From NCBI GenBank assembly GCA_000310025.1, contig FN648430.1:1-64000 (forward strand): a stretch of DNA of 64,000 bases, in the 5' to 3' direction. The notes under the pieces are model-generated. The model saw only the letters and a list, made by a program, of their open reading frames with translations, did not search any database and had not been told where the DNA came from. Shown piece by piece: positions 1 through 11,279 of the stretch (positions within the stretch are counted from its first letter, which is position 1; each line of letters opens with the position of its first letter). Source of the stretch: Ectocarpus siliculosus (Eukaryota; Sar; Phaeophyceae; Ectocarpales; Ectocarpaceae). The position numbers and the translations under genes were made by a program.

Positions 1-864
1 GTGGTTGGTGGGCTTGTATTCGCAACAGAGCTACTTACCAGGGTTGGTGCCTGTGGGCAATTAACGCATGAAAACAGAACGTGAAAATACCAGAACCACA
101 CACATTAATAGTGTGTGGCGGCCGTGGTTGGTGGGCTTGTTTTCGCAACAGCGCTACTTACCAGGGTTGTTGCCTGTGTGGCGATTCACGCATGAAATCA
201 GAGAGTACGAATGCCGGAACCACACACATAAATAGTGTGTGGCGGCCGTTGTTGGTGGGCGTGTTTTCGCAACAGCGCTACTTGCCAGGGTTGTTGCCCG
301 TGGGCGATTCACGCATGAATACAGAACGTGTAAATGCCGGAACCACACACATCAATAGTGTGTGGCGGCCGTTGTTGGTGGGCTTGTTTTCGCAACAGCG
401 CCACTTGCCAGGGTTGGTGCCCGTGGGCGATTCACGCATGAATACAGAACGTGTAAATGCCTGAACCACACACACAAATAGTGTGTGGCGGCCGTGGTTG
501 GTGGGCTTGTTTTCGCAACAGCGCTACTTACCAGGGTTGTTGCCTGTGTGGCGATTCACGCATGAATACAGAATGTGTAAATGCCGGAACCACACACATA
601 TACAGTGTGTGGCGGCCGTGGTTGGTGGGCGTGTTTTCGCAAGAGCGCTACTTACCAGGGTTGTTGCCTGTGTGGCGATTCACGCCTGAATATAGAGAGT
701 GTAAATGCCGGAACCACACTCATAACAAATAGTGTGTGGCGGCCGTGGTTGGTGGGCTTGTTTGTCAACAGCGCTACTTGCCAGGGTTGTTGCCTGTGTG
801 GGGATTCACGCATAAATACAGAAAGTGTAAATGCCGCAACAGTGCTACTTACCAGGGTTGTTGC
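1..864 (+). repeat. Satellite array, ~124-bp unit, about seven copies
   Basis: Head-to-tail copies of a 123-127-bp unit. Unit starts (GTGTGTGGCGGCC) fall near 111, 235, 358, 481, 605 and 732. Each unit carries an 8-bp inverted repeat, CCACACAC then a 7-base loop then GTGTGTGG. The array stops at 864 inside a unit and resumes in the same unit phase at 11280, so this block and the next are one array split by a mobile element. Short open frames across it are by-products of the repeat and not genes. Confidence 0.95.
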
Positions 865-1129
865 TATTCGTCAACCCTAAGTGGTATGCCCTTGTTGTCT
901 TTGTAGAGACTGTAGTGCTTGATGTTTAGATGCTTATTATCTATCACACCCGGTTGGGGGGAAAGAGCAGGAAGTGCCACGCGCACGACAGCTGACAGCA
1001 GCTGGCGTGGGGGCTCCGCACAATTTTCAATCCTTCTCTGGTCGTACTACCCAACGCATACCTATGTGCAGGGCACCTGAAACAGTCATCTCGTCTACAG
1101 ATCCGACTACATGCGCACTCACACGAACA
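865..1129 (-). repeat. 3' LTR of the Gag-only element
   Basis: It matches 4056-4152 plus 11077-11279 nearly base for base. It is flanked on the satellite side by GTTGC and on the interior side by the polypurine tract. This LTR lacks the Copia insertion, so it preserves the empty target site, a six-G run near 955-961. Confidence 0.85.
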
Positions 1130-2049
1130 CCCTCCCTGGTTCTTTACACAAAAGTAACGAACCACTTCTTCTTCTGTGGGATGCGTGCTTCCGCCACCTC
1201 AAGTCAGTTTTTTCCCGTAATATCAACAAATCAATAAAAACTTAAGGACAAACCCGGCCACCAGGTCAAAACCCCTCCCTCCCAAGGATGGTACTACCAC
1301 TAAAAAGCAAGATAGAGACGCAAACAGGATAACTCCGACAACGTCATCGATCCGGGTAACCTTCCCGCCACGTTTCAATATCACCTTCTTCCCTAGTACC
1401 CAACGAAGTCCAAAAAGTCTGCAGCCACTGCCACGATTTTACTCCCACAAAGCCCAAACAAAAGTATGTTGCAATTTACTCCTACTGCCCTCCCTGCTCG
1501 ACGAACAACTATCGATGATCTGAGCACCTAACTTCCTCCCTCCCCCTTGATTCCGGCGCATCGCGTCGCCCCCGGGGTCGGTGGTAATTGCTATCATCCT
1601 GGGACAGGTGTTTTGTCAAACACATCAAGCATGGTAAGCCTTCTTGCATACAACTCTTACTCCGACTCTCAGAAATTCAAACTTCAGCCTGCTTACACAC
1701 AACAACTCTTCGACTCTCAGAAGAAACAAAGTTCCAATTCTCAACCGCCATACAGCACGCGTCGATATGGCTGCTCTCCCTCACTCGAAGAGAACTGCGG
1801 TCCATCACGTCGTGCGATAACCTCCCTCGCTCTTTGCTGCGAGTGGTACGCCACACACAATACCTCCTTCATTCAACGCTCGCGGAACACCCGCCTGACT
1901 ATATACTGCATCGAGAACTTATCATTGCTGAGGCTTCTTTTCCTCCTACAAGACAAACACAGTGATTCTCATCATGGGGCTTCTCCCCTTCTACAAGACA
2001 AACACCGATATAGATTGTGGAGACGCCTTGCTACTGCGAATCCCTCAAT

Positions 2050-2262
2050 AAGGTGGATACGTCTGGTACATGGGTCCACACCTACCTGCAGAAACAACGG
2101 AAATGTCACCTACAGCAGTATAACAGTGTTCTCCCCTCCCCATTTCCACCTCACGCACACAAGGTGGTACATCTGGTACATGGGTCCACACCTACCAGCA
2201 GCAACAAACGGAAATGTCACCTACATTTGTGTCCTCCCCTCCCCATTTCCACCTCATGTTGA
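2050..2262. repeat. ~110-bp tandem duplication
   Basis: Two adjacent copies begin near 2050 and 2160. They share the ACATGGGTCCACACCTACC core, the CGGAAATGTCACCTACA segment and the CTCCCCTCCCCATTTCCACCTCA tail (seen in part in each copy). It lies inside the non-coding part of the Gag-only element. Confidence 0.8.
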
Positions 2263-2300
2263 CGCCAGCACAATTTCACCTGCGCCGGTGTCTGCAACGT

Positions 2301-2712
2301 TTGATACACCGGGTCCCATGTACCCCTTTTTTGTCAGCCGACACGCTGGATGCTGTTTTACCCCTGTGCGTGAGTTTTCATCGGCCGCGGGGAACGCCTG
2401 TGCTGCATCCCCTCCTTTGATACACCGGATCCTGTGTACCCCTTCTCTTCAGCCGACACGCTAGATACTGTTTACCTCTGTGCGTAAGTTTTCATCGGCT
2501 GTCGGGAGCGCCTTTGCTGCATCCCCTCATCTGATACCCCTGGTCCAGTGCACCCCTTCTGTTCAACCTCCACACTAGATACTGGTTTGCCTCTGTGCGT
2601 GAATTTTCATCGGTTGTGGGGAGCGCCTATGCTGCATCCCCTCCTTTGATACGCCTGGTCCCGCGTACCCCTTTTATTCTGCCCCAGACAAAGTTTTCAT
2701 CGCCCGCGGACA
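2301..2712. repeat. ~115-bp tandem repeat, about 3.6 copies
   Basis: Units start at about 2301, 2417, 2531 and 2646 with TTGATAC(A/G)CC-like heads. Each carries GTGAGTTTTCATCGG and GCTGCATCCCCTC. The copies are diverged by eye, so the expansion predates or accompanied the parent element. Confidence 0.85.
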
Positions 2713-3169
2713 TCATGAAATGGAAGCGCCTGTACCGCGAATTCCCATCATAGAGTGGCTGGTTTTTGGAGCCAAATTACCATCGTCGTACGAAACACCC
2801 GCGATAACACGCCAGGATTTTACCATCGAAAAAGACGAACAACAATTAATTGCTCAACAAAACACCCACACTCAAGAATGGAAACGCCTGAACCGCGAAT
2901 CCTCTTTCGAAAAACATCATTGGTCGCATCATCGTCAGCGAAGCTACCATCACTCTACGAACACCAAATCAGAAAATGGAAACACCTTAACCGCGAATCC
3001 CCTGTAGAAACTTTCGGTATCATTCGTCGCAAGCAAAATCATTCAATATCACTCACGAACTCAACCAGAAAGAAGCGCCCCGCGGTAACGCCGCGTTGTT
3101 GTTGTCCCTCGTTCAAAAGCACAGCAGATTTCGCGGTCTCGCCCTTGCTCCTCTGCGGCAATTCCACGT

Positions 3170-4015
3170 TCACCAGAATCGCCATGACTGCAATCCTCCA
3201 GTTCTCCCGGAGCGAGTACTTTTCCCGCGATCAACAGGCTCGTGTGTTGTGCCGCCCGCTACTCCACCGCCGACGCCGCCGCCCCTTTGCTGCCTTGTAA
3301 CTGGGCCGGTCCCAACAGGTCGCTCATATTTGTGGCCCCGAAGGATTACCCTCCAGGCTCCACCTCCCGACACCTCGTCCCGTGGGCCCGGGGCAGTCAA
3401 GCTACCCCCAGCAGCGCCTCTGCTAGAGCTGCCAAACCCACCATTTGCAGGGACGTCAAACGCCCGCACCGGTACACCTTCCGTTCCCGATCTACTGCTG
3501 CTCTCTCTTCCAGCGGTGTCATCTGTTCTAACGCCTGCCGCAGCGTGCAGCTCTGATAGGCAGCTGCCTGGCGGCGAGATTCCAACAATCTCACCGCAGG
3601 ATGCGGCGCGTCTTCCAGCACCGCCTGCCCCCCCTCGGCTTCCGCAATCTGTTATTGCCTGCAGCAGCGATGACATCTTGTCCATCACCCCCTGCATCCA
3701 AAATCCCTGCGCATTGCTTCCCAGCGGGGGGCCAGCGGATGGGTGGCCCGGGGGACCTACTCCCCCAACTCCACCAGGTGGCACCCCAAACCATGTGCCC
3801 GGCGCGGCTCCTCCGCGCCCTGCGGCGTTGCCAGCGCCGCTTGACTCCCCCTCTTCTGCCCCCGCCGCCCTGGCAGGCGACATCTGAAGTTGCCCTAGCT
3901 TCTCCATGACAGCCGACAGCACCTTGCTTTGCTCCTCGAGCCTCGTGGACAGCTCCGCCACGCGCGTGTCGATCGTGGTTCCGCCGCCTTCGCTCGCTGG
4001 GGTGTCGCCAGGCAT
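3170..4015 (-). CDS. Gag-like protein of the Gag-only element
   Basis: An open frame of 281 residues read from the ATG at 4015, just inside the 5' LTR (the frame is also open into the LTR). The N-terminal part holds a predicted coiled coil of about 30 residues (VAELSTRLEEQSKVLSAVME). It is followed by a long Gly/Pro/Ala/Arg-rich segment. No zinc knuckle, protease or other catalytic motif is visible. Position right after the 5' LTR, the coiled coil and the low-complexity basic body suit a structural Gag-like protein, but this is inference from place and composition and not from a domain match. It could be an unrelated accessory protein. If the element moves at all, all enzymes would have to come from another element. 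Confidence 0.5.
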   Translation of the reverse strand: MPGDTPASEGGGTTIDTRVAELSTRLEEQSKVLSAVMEKLGQLQMSPARAAGAEEGESSGAGNAAGRGGAAPGTWFGVPPGGVGGVGPPGHPSAGPPLGSNAQGFWMQGVMDKMSSLLQAITDCGSRGGAGGAGRRAASCGEIVGISPPGSCLSELHAAAGVRTDDTAGRESSSRSGTEGVPVRAFDVPANGGFGSSSRGAAGGSLTAPGPRDEVSGGGAWRVILRGHKYERPVGTGPVTRQQRGGGVGGGVAGGTTHEPVDRGKSTRSGRTGGLQSWRFW

Positions 4016-4152
4016 TATCTCCGCAAAAGGGCTCCTTCGAAGGAAAACTCTAGAGTATTCGTCAACCCTAAGTGGTATGCCCTTGTTGTCTTTGTAGAGA
4101 CTGTAGTGCTTGATGTTTAGATGCTTATTATCTATCACACCCGGTTGGGGGG

Positions 4153-5286
4153 TGTTGGAATATTTGGCACTACCGTAGCTTCAGCATTATTAGGTAGTCA
4201 GTTTGACTAGTTCAAATATTGTCAATGTCGCTATGTCATGTAGTAGGTGAAATTCCGTCTGGTCTGTCATACTCGGAATATGGAGACATGGTTGATGTTC
4301 TGTATTTCATATCCAGAAATAATCTGCATAGCCTAGATTTCCAGAAATATGTCATAGTGCAAGTAGCTCAGACTTGCGTGCTCGGAAATATATATGCATC
4401 GGGTAGTTGTCGCAAGTGCCTCTGACTTGTGTGTATGAAAGGATATGTACCGCCGCAAGTAACTCAGACTTGCGTGCTTGAATGAACGAATATTTGTCTG
4501 CGCTCAGCAGTCGAATTTGGAAAGTACATTATTAGTTCAATTGTTGAAGCTGTATTCTGCGGTTTGTCGTACGTCAGTGCAAGTAATCACTTGTGCGTGC
4601 AAGTGCAATACTTGATGTGCATACGTGGCACAAGTTCGAGAGCATGGTGTTGAAGTAATCTTTCCAGAAACGTATCGTGGCTTACCAGTACCGTATTCTG
4701 AACTCGTGTGATTGGTCGACGTTGTCGGATAGGTGTGATTCCATGATTTCGAGGATGAGCGCGTACTCGCCCCATCCTCTCACTCTGCTTCTCTGGGGGT
4801 TTCTCCAACCCTCTGCTTCTTTGGGGTTTCTCAACCTCTCTACTTCTCCGGGGTTCACTACCCCTCTGTTTCTCTACATTCTTTCTGGTCTCCACTGATC
4901 AAGTAATTACATTTCCACCACACCATCTTCTTCTCCTTCGGACCTTCCTGCGTACTCAGAGCCAAGCCTCTCGTACTAAAGGGTCCAGCGGCACAACAAG
5001 TGAGTTGGCACGCCGCGCTGCAGCCGTACAGGACACGTACAGGCTTACACGCAGCACTTGAGTTTTTGCCTCTGACCTGTGACTATAAGATTGCACAATC
5101 GGGTGCTCTGCTTATGTACATCAGTGGTCATTGCTGCATACGCACGTTCTACTTGCGCGACACACTGCGGAGAGAACACGCACCAACTCAAGAGTAAATT
5201 AGGACTACCCTTTTTGACGACAAACAACAACACCTCTTCGAGAGCCGATACGGGTCGTCAACACCCACAAGCCTACATCCCCAAGA
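4153..5286 (+). repeat. 5' LTR of the Copia element
   Basis: About 1.13 kb, long for Copia. It starts TGTTGG and ends near CCCCAAGA, an imperfect terminal inverted repeat. It contains several copies of a short CAAGTNNCTCAGACTTGCGTG-like motif around 4360-4480, perhaps a promoter or enhancer repeat. Confidence 0.75.
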
Positions 5287-5771
5287 GGTTATGAGCCTCG
5301 GTTAGCGCTCTGGCACATCGTTCGAGGTCAAGGTCGAGGAAACGAAGATTCGGGACTCGTGACGAGATCTGGAAGCGAGGAATACTGTCTGGATCTACGA
5401 GATCTACGACGGAAATCAAGAACACGAGAAATTGGATCGGACTGGCGGAGCTCCAGGATCCAACAAGCAAGTACAAGCCCTCAAGCGCAGCAGCTGGTGT
5501 AACATCATGGCAGATTCCAGAGTCATGCAACGGTAGGGATAGCACATTATGGCCCAGAACCTTCGGTTATTCAGATGAATAACCAACCGATAATCTTCGA
5601 ATATCAACTCCGATTTCAAATTTCAATCGTGTTTCATCTAGCCCATCGGATTACCTGTCACGTCATATTTTCAGGTTGTGTCAATGTTCATTTCAGGCTG
5701 AGATATAGAGTTTCTCACGTTTGAGACTCAGAAGGGATTCGTGCACCCCTACCGTTGCATGAGTCTCCACC

Positions 5772-8700
5772 GGCAAGCTCACGTCGATCGTCAGAGGCAT
5801 CCCGAAGTTCGACGGGAATCCAAACAAGTATGAAGATTGGAAGGTCGACATCAAGACCGTTCTGGAATTATCTCGGCGGGACATGTTTGAGATATTGAAT
5901 GGCGACTCCTCAAGACCGAAGGAGATCTATGCGCGGCGAGCCCGTGCATCAGGCACCATGGAAGCCCAGGTACCCAGCGAGGAAGTCGCTGACGGGGACA
6001 GCAGCAAGGCTGTAGGAACTCAAGAAAAATCATCAGCCAGCAGTGCGGCGACTGCTGTTGCGATACCAGGAAGGACTGCGGATCGTGACAGTCCCGGGAC
6101 AGGATCGCCGGATCTTCAAGCGCGAGATTCGGAACAACCTGGGCCACCTCAGAATCAATGTGAGATTGATGAATGGGAGCAGATCAACGCTCTACTATAC
6201 AATGTCTTATTCCTGACTACCAGTGGAGACGCAAAGTGTTTTAGGCGCACGTACGAGTCGAAGAAAGGAAGGAAGGCAGACGGCCAAGCAGCCTGGCTTG
6301 CGCTGGAGAACAAGCATCAGAACAAGTCAACTCACAGGAGGCAACAACTCATGACAAGACTTGCCAACTTCCGAATGGAAGAAGGATCCGATCCGGACAC
6401 CTTCTTCAGGAACATTGACCAGCTCGCAGAGCAGCTCGAGCTGGTAGGAGAGCATGTTTCGCGGCACAGAAAAATGGACACCATCATGAGGGGGATGCCC
6501 AGAGAGTACGAGTCCATCAAGTTCCACGTCATGAGCAATCCAGATTTTACTCTGGAGCAGCTAAAATTCACTATTCAGAACATGCACATGAACGGATATG
6601 CAACATCCGGGCGCAGAGGAAGGGGATCAGCTATGGCAGCTGGTCCAGCTAGACGTGACACGTCTAAGGTCAGATGCTACTCGTGTGGTGAGCTTGGACA
6701 CTACCAGAAAGACTGCACGAAGACGGGAGGATCGGCCGACAACCTCGGTGGCGACACATCCACACCCCGTCAGAACGGCGACACGACCGGAAAGAAGAAA
6801 TGGTGTTCTTTCCACAAAACACACACCCACGACACCTCAGAATGCAAAGCAACAGCGGCTAGGAAGGCCGCACCGAAGTCTTCTAGGAAACAGCACAGGC
6901 AGGGCAAGAGCAACTTCGCCAACGCAGCTGCTGAAGAAGATGAGTCATCAAGCGACAGCGTCTCAACGAAAGACATCGCTAGGGTGTTCAAGCACATCAG
7001 CTTGTCTCTTCAAGCTACTGAGGAGAAGGATTCTACGACATCGGATCAAGACAGCGATGACATCCCAAAAGCCATGGGATTCTCGTTCACAGTCACGGAA
7101 GAGGAAGAAAGCCTCTCCACATCGGACCACAACACTGCCCGCTTGCCGATGATGGTGGACAGCGGAGCATCCGCTCACTACATCGACGACAAACTGGTTC
7201 CAGGGATCAAGGCGATGATGACAGATTATCGTAGACTGGTCCCATCCCGTGTCATAACCACGGCAGGCCTGCACAAGCTGCGTGGAACAGCTACAGGCTA
7301 CATACGGTGTGGCATCACGGACAGCCACGGCACGACGCATGTGGCGCGTCTACCCATCACGATAGTTCCGGGGATCGGACGGAACTTGTTCTCATCCGGA
7401 GCTGCCCAGACGAAGGGAATAGAAACCATCATATCGGATGTTCCTAGACTGAAACGAAAAAACATTCACTTTCCTCTGAGGCGAGATGGGTCGATCTTCA
7501 AGGTGGATTTGAAGATTCTCCCCAAGATTTCATCAGCTCAGGCACAGTCGGCATTCCCTGCTACCAACGAGGACACGGACAACTGGCACCGTCGTCTCGG
7601 ACACCTGAACGAGAACAGCATGAAGACGCTGCGCTCCAAGCCTGACTCGGGTGTTTTGTTCCAAGGAGATCTTTCCCCTTGCAAGGTTTGCAAGCTTGGG
7701 AAAAGTGCTCAGCTCAAGCATCCAAAGGAGTCTACGGTCACGACAACCTCTCCGTTCGAGTTGGTCTACACGGATTTGGCCGGACCGTTCAAGCCTCAAG
7801 CAAAGGACGGGTCCAACTATTTCAGCAAGTTCACGGATCACCACACCAGATGGAAAGCGGTTTACCCGATATCTTCCAAGGATCAAGCTATCGACACCCT
7901 GACTTATTTCATTCAGGACTACGTCATCCCCCTGGGGCTAAGGGTGCAGCGTCTACGCTGCGACAAAGGCGGAGATGTACGTGGCTGAGTACTACAGGAG
8001 CTACTGCAGGGAAACCGGAATAAAGATGGAGTTTGCATCGACAAATACTCCTCAGCAGAATGGTGTATCGGAACGTGACGGAAGGACGATGATGAACATG
8101 ACAAGGTGCATCCTCATCGACACTGGACTTCCGATGTTCCTGTGGGGAGAAATATGCGAAACGTCGGTCTTCCTTATTAATCGCTCTCCTCATCGTGCAC
8201 TTGGCGGAAGCTCGCCATACTCCAAGCTATTTGGGAAAGAACCAGATCTTTCGGGTTTGAGGGGTATTGGAGCAAGGGCCTTCGTGCACAACGAGAGACA
8301 CGGCAACACGCTAGAACAGAGGGTTTGGGAAGGCACCATGCTGGGGTACAGCAAGGACAGCAAGTCCTATCAAGTCTACAATCCACACAACCGCCTGATT
8401 ACGGAAAGCCGGAATGTCACGTTCATTGAGACGCCGCCAACGGCAATACCGGAAGCTGGACAAGACAAGCTCCTGTCCAATCAAGACGAAGACGAAGATG
8501 CAGATAACAACGGCGCTGATGAAGCGTATCGTTGGGACATTCTTGCACATTTACCCCTCCTCGGCACAACCAATGAGGAACCCAACAACGAGGAGGACCA
8601 AGAGTTGGAGAAGAACAACTATTTGGAGGGTTCACCACGTCCACTCACGACAACCGGTTCAGGGGTCACGTTTGAGCCGCCATCAACACCGGATTCTGTG

Positions 8701-10277
8701 GGAACACCGAGTAGCCGAACGTCATTTGACCACGGAGAGGACTCGACGCAGGGACAGGACCCCTCAAGTTCTTCATTGCTTCCTGGTACATCGCCAGACA
8801 GGGCAACATCACTACGGTCGTAGGGACCTGTCACATCTTTGAGCAGGACATTACGGTCCAAGGGACCAGCCCAAGACCCCCCGAGTGTGGACACTGCGGG
8901 GCTAGACGGAAAAACGAGACTCGAATTGAAACGACTGGCTACGTCGGCCACGTTCGAGAAAGAAGACTATGCGCATGAGCCGGAACGTAGTTCACTCGTG
9001 GAGTATGCATACGTCACGGAAACAATCACCCAGTCCAACCCGGATCCTGCCAGCATTACGCTGCCCAACACGTTCAAGGAAGCCAAGGCGTCAACACACA
9101 GCGCACAATGGTCTAAGGCAATGGACAAGGAAATGGCGAGCCTTCGCGAGAACAACGTCTACGACCTCATCCCAAGATCGGCGATTCCGGTCGGACACAA
9201 GGTCATCGGATCGCGGTGGGTGTTCAAGGTCAAGAGCGACTACACTTTCAAGGCAAGAATTGTCTGTCAAGGATATGCTCAGCGACCTGGAATCGATTGC
9301 GGGGCAACCTTTGCACCGGTTTGCCGCATCGAGAGTCAATGGATACTAATGGCCATCGCCTGCCATTTTGACTGGGATATTTTGATGCTGGACGTCAAGA
9401 CGGCGTTCCTTCAAAGCCCTATCGACTCACCGACATACGTGCGACAAGCTCCTGGATACGAGAAGCTTGACGCTCAAGGAAAACCCTTCATCATGAAGTT
9501 AAAGCAAGCTGTTTGTGGACTGCGGACAGCAAGCCGCGTTTGGCATCTCACATTGGACAAGGCTCTTATGGCGATGGGATTCAGGGCTACAAAGACGGAC
9601 CCGTGCATGTACATCACAGAAATTGGGGGAGGATACTGTCTATTGACAATTTATGTTGATGACATTCTCCTGACATCGCCGGACAAGAAGCTACTCGTCA
9701 AGAAGAAGAAGCAGCTTATGGACCGCTTTACCATGAGCGACCTCGGAGAGGTGTCCCTCATCCTGGGGATGAAGATCACACGCGATCGAGTAAAGAAGAC
9801 CCTCCGGATCAGCCAAACGGACTACACCACTTCACTACTGGAACGATTTGGGATGCAAGACTGCAACCCAGTTAGCACGCCAAGCGTCGGAGGAGAGCTA
9901 TCGCTGGATCAGCCAGCGGAGACTCTACTCGACGAGGACGGCATCAAGACGTACCAAAGCTTAGTGGGAAGCCTTTTGTATTTGAGCCGGACGAGCCGCT
10001 GGGACATATCATACGCCGTGCTTGAATTGACACGGGCTACCAGCAAACCCAGCAAGGCCCACATGTCCAGGGCTAAGCATGTACTCCGGTACCTCAAACA
10101 ACGGCCAGAGTTGGACATCGTGTTCAAGAGCAGGGATTTCAAGATCCAAGCTTGGGCAGACGCAAGCTTTGCTCAAGACCTTGAGAAGAGGAGGTCAACA
10201 AGTGGATACCTTTTTCTTCTGTGCGGCGCGCCCATTTCATGGGCTTCATCGCTTCAATCGCTGACTGCACTCAGCAT
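5772..10277 (+). CDS. Copia Gag-Pol coding region
   Basis: The Gag segment (about 5.8-6.6 kb) has the UBN2-type pattern: a KFDG..YEDWK opening, then a helical stretch with FRMEEG and LPEEYE-like blocks. A CCHC zinc knuckle, CYSCGELGHYQKDC, lies at about 6675-6716. The aspartic protease motif MMVDSGASAHYID is near 7150. The pre-integrase motif WHRRLGH is near 7582. The integrase core follows with YTDLAGPF and, later, NTPQQNGVSERD. Reverse transcriptase carries AFLQSPID and the catalytic YVDDILL near 9653. RNase H shows AWADASFAQD and RSTSGY near 10150. These act in virus-like particle assembly, polyprotein cleavage, cDNA synthesis and integration in the family. This copy is a fossil, broken at a few points. 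Confidence 0.93.
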
Positions 10278-10279
10278 TA

Positions 10280-11076
10280 GAATATTTGTCTGCGCTCAGC
10301 AGTCGAATTTGGAAAGTACATTAGTTCAATTGTTGAAGCTGTATGTTGCGGTTTATCGTACGTCAGTGCAAGTAATCACTTGCGCGTGCAAGTACAATAC
10401 TTGATGTGCATACGTGGCACAAGTTCGAGAGCATGGTGTTGAAGTAATCTTTCCAGAAACGTATCGTAGCTTACCAGTACCGTATTCTGAACACGTGTGA
10501 TTGGTCGACGTTGTCGGATAGGTGTGATTCCATGATTTCGAGGATGAGCGCGTACTCGCCCCATCCTCTCACTCTGCTTCTCTGGGGGTTTCTCCAACCC
10601 TCTGCTTCTTTGGGGTTTCTCAACCTCTCTACTTCTCCGGGGTTCACTACCCCTCTGTTTCTCTACATTCTTTCTGGTCTCCACTGATCAAGTAATTACA
10701 TTTCCACCACACCATCTTCTTCTCCTTCGGACCTTCCTGCGTACTCAGAGCCAAGCCTCTCGTACTAAAGGGTCCAGCGGCACAACAAGTGAGTTGGCAC
10801 GCCGCGCTGCAGCCGTACAGGACACGTACAGGCTTACACGCAGCACTTGAGTTTTTGCCTTTGACCTGTGACTATAAGATTGCACAATCGGGTGCTCTGC
10901 TTATGTACATCAGTGGTCATTGCTGCATACGCACGTTCTACTTGCGCGACACACTGCGGAGAGAGCACGCACCAACTCAAGAGTAAATTTGGACTACCCT
11001 TTTTGACGACAAACAACAACACCTCTTCGAGAGCCGATACGGGTCGTCAACACCCACAAGCCTACATCCCCAAGAA
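10280..11076 (+). repeat. 3' LTR of the Copia element
   Basis: It matches 4488-5286 of the 5' LTR at roughly 98-99% by eye and ends at the G run shared with the host LTR. Confidence 0.85.
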
Positions 11077-11279
11077 GGGGAAAGAGCAGGGAGTGCCACG
11101 GGCACGACAGCTGACAGCAGGGAGTGCCACGGGCACGACAGCTGACAGCAGCTGGCGTGGGGGCTCCGCACAATTTACAATCCTTCTCTGGTCGTACTAC
11201 CCAACGCATACCTATGTGCAGGGCACCTGAAACAGTCATCTCGTCTACAGATCCGACTCCATACGCACTCACACGAACA

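Larger units (their letters stand above)
1130..3169. other. Non-coding interior of the Gag-only element
   Basis: No convincing protein is visible on either strand. A 305-codon open frame at 1547-2464 has no domain and runs across tandem repeats. The segment holds two tandem repeat blocks (next entries) and three scattered copies of a short motif, GGAA(G/A)C(G/A)CCT..ACCGCGAAT, near 2720, 2880 and 2975. Confidence 0.6.
4153..11076 (+). mobile_element. Ty1/Copia LTR retrotransposon
   Basis: The LTR start TGTTGGAATA is a common Copia opening. Domain order is Gag, zinc knuckle, protease, integrase, reverse transcriptase, RNase H. Integrase before reverse transcriptase is diagnostic of Copia. LTR sequence is shared by 4153-5286 and 10280-11076. 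Over the shared ~790 bp I count about ten differences, so the insertion is fairly recent. It sits inside an LTR of the Gag-only element and is therefore younger than it. The copy looks broken, with about three breaks. Confidence 0.93.
865..11279 (-). mobile_element. Gag-only (non-autonomous) LTR retrotransposon, inserted in the satellite
   Basis: Direct repeats of ~265 bp bound this element: 865-1129, and 4056-4152 continued at 11077-11279 (interrupted by Copia). On the minus strand each LTR starts TGTTCG and ends CGAATA. Outside lie 5-bp duplications GTTGC at 860-864 and 11280-11284. A polypurine tract (CCAGGGAGGG on the minus strand) directly precedes the 3' LTR, which fixes the orientation. 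The only coding signal is one Gag-like frame. I see no protease, integrase or reverse transcriptase in the ~2.9-kb interior, so it resembles TR-GAG or LARD-type elements mobilised by a partner. The LTRs differ by roughly 2%, so the insertion is fairly recent. Apart from the nested Copia it looks whole for its class. Confidence 0.8.
4056..11279 (-). repeat. 5' LTR of the Gag-only element, split by Copia
   Basis: The LTR lies in two pieces, 4056-4152 and about 11077-11279, separated by the complete Copia insertion. The first piece is identical by eye to 865-961. The junction falls in a G run and GGGG is present on both sides of the insert (4149-4152 and 11077-11080), consistent with a short target duplication. 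Confidence 0.8.

Noticed and set aside
81-880. Several 60-127-codon frames on both strands of the satellite
   Set aside because: They repeat with the satellite unit and shift with its indels; no start context or domain.
1547-2464. 305-codon plus-strand frame
   Set aside because: Runs antisense through the non-coding part of the Gag-only element and across two tandem repeats, and shows no domain-like pattern.
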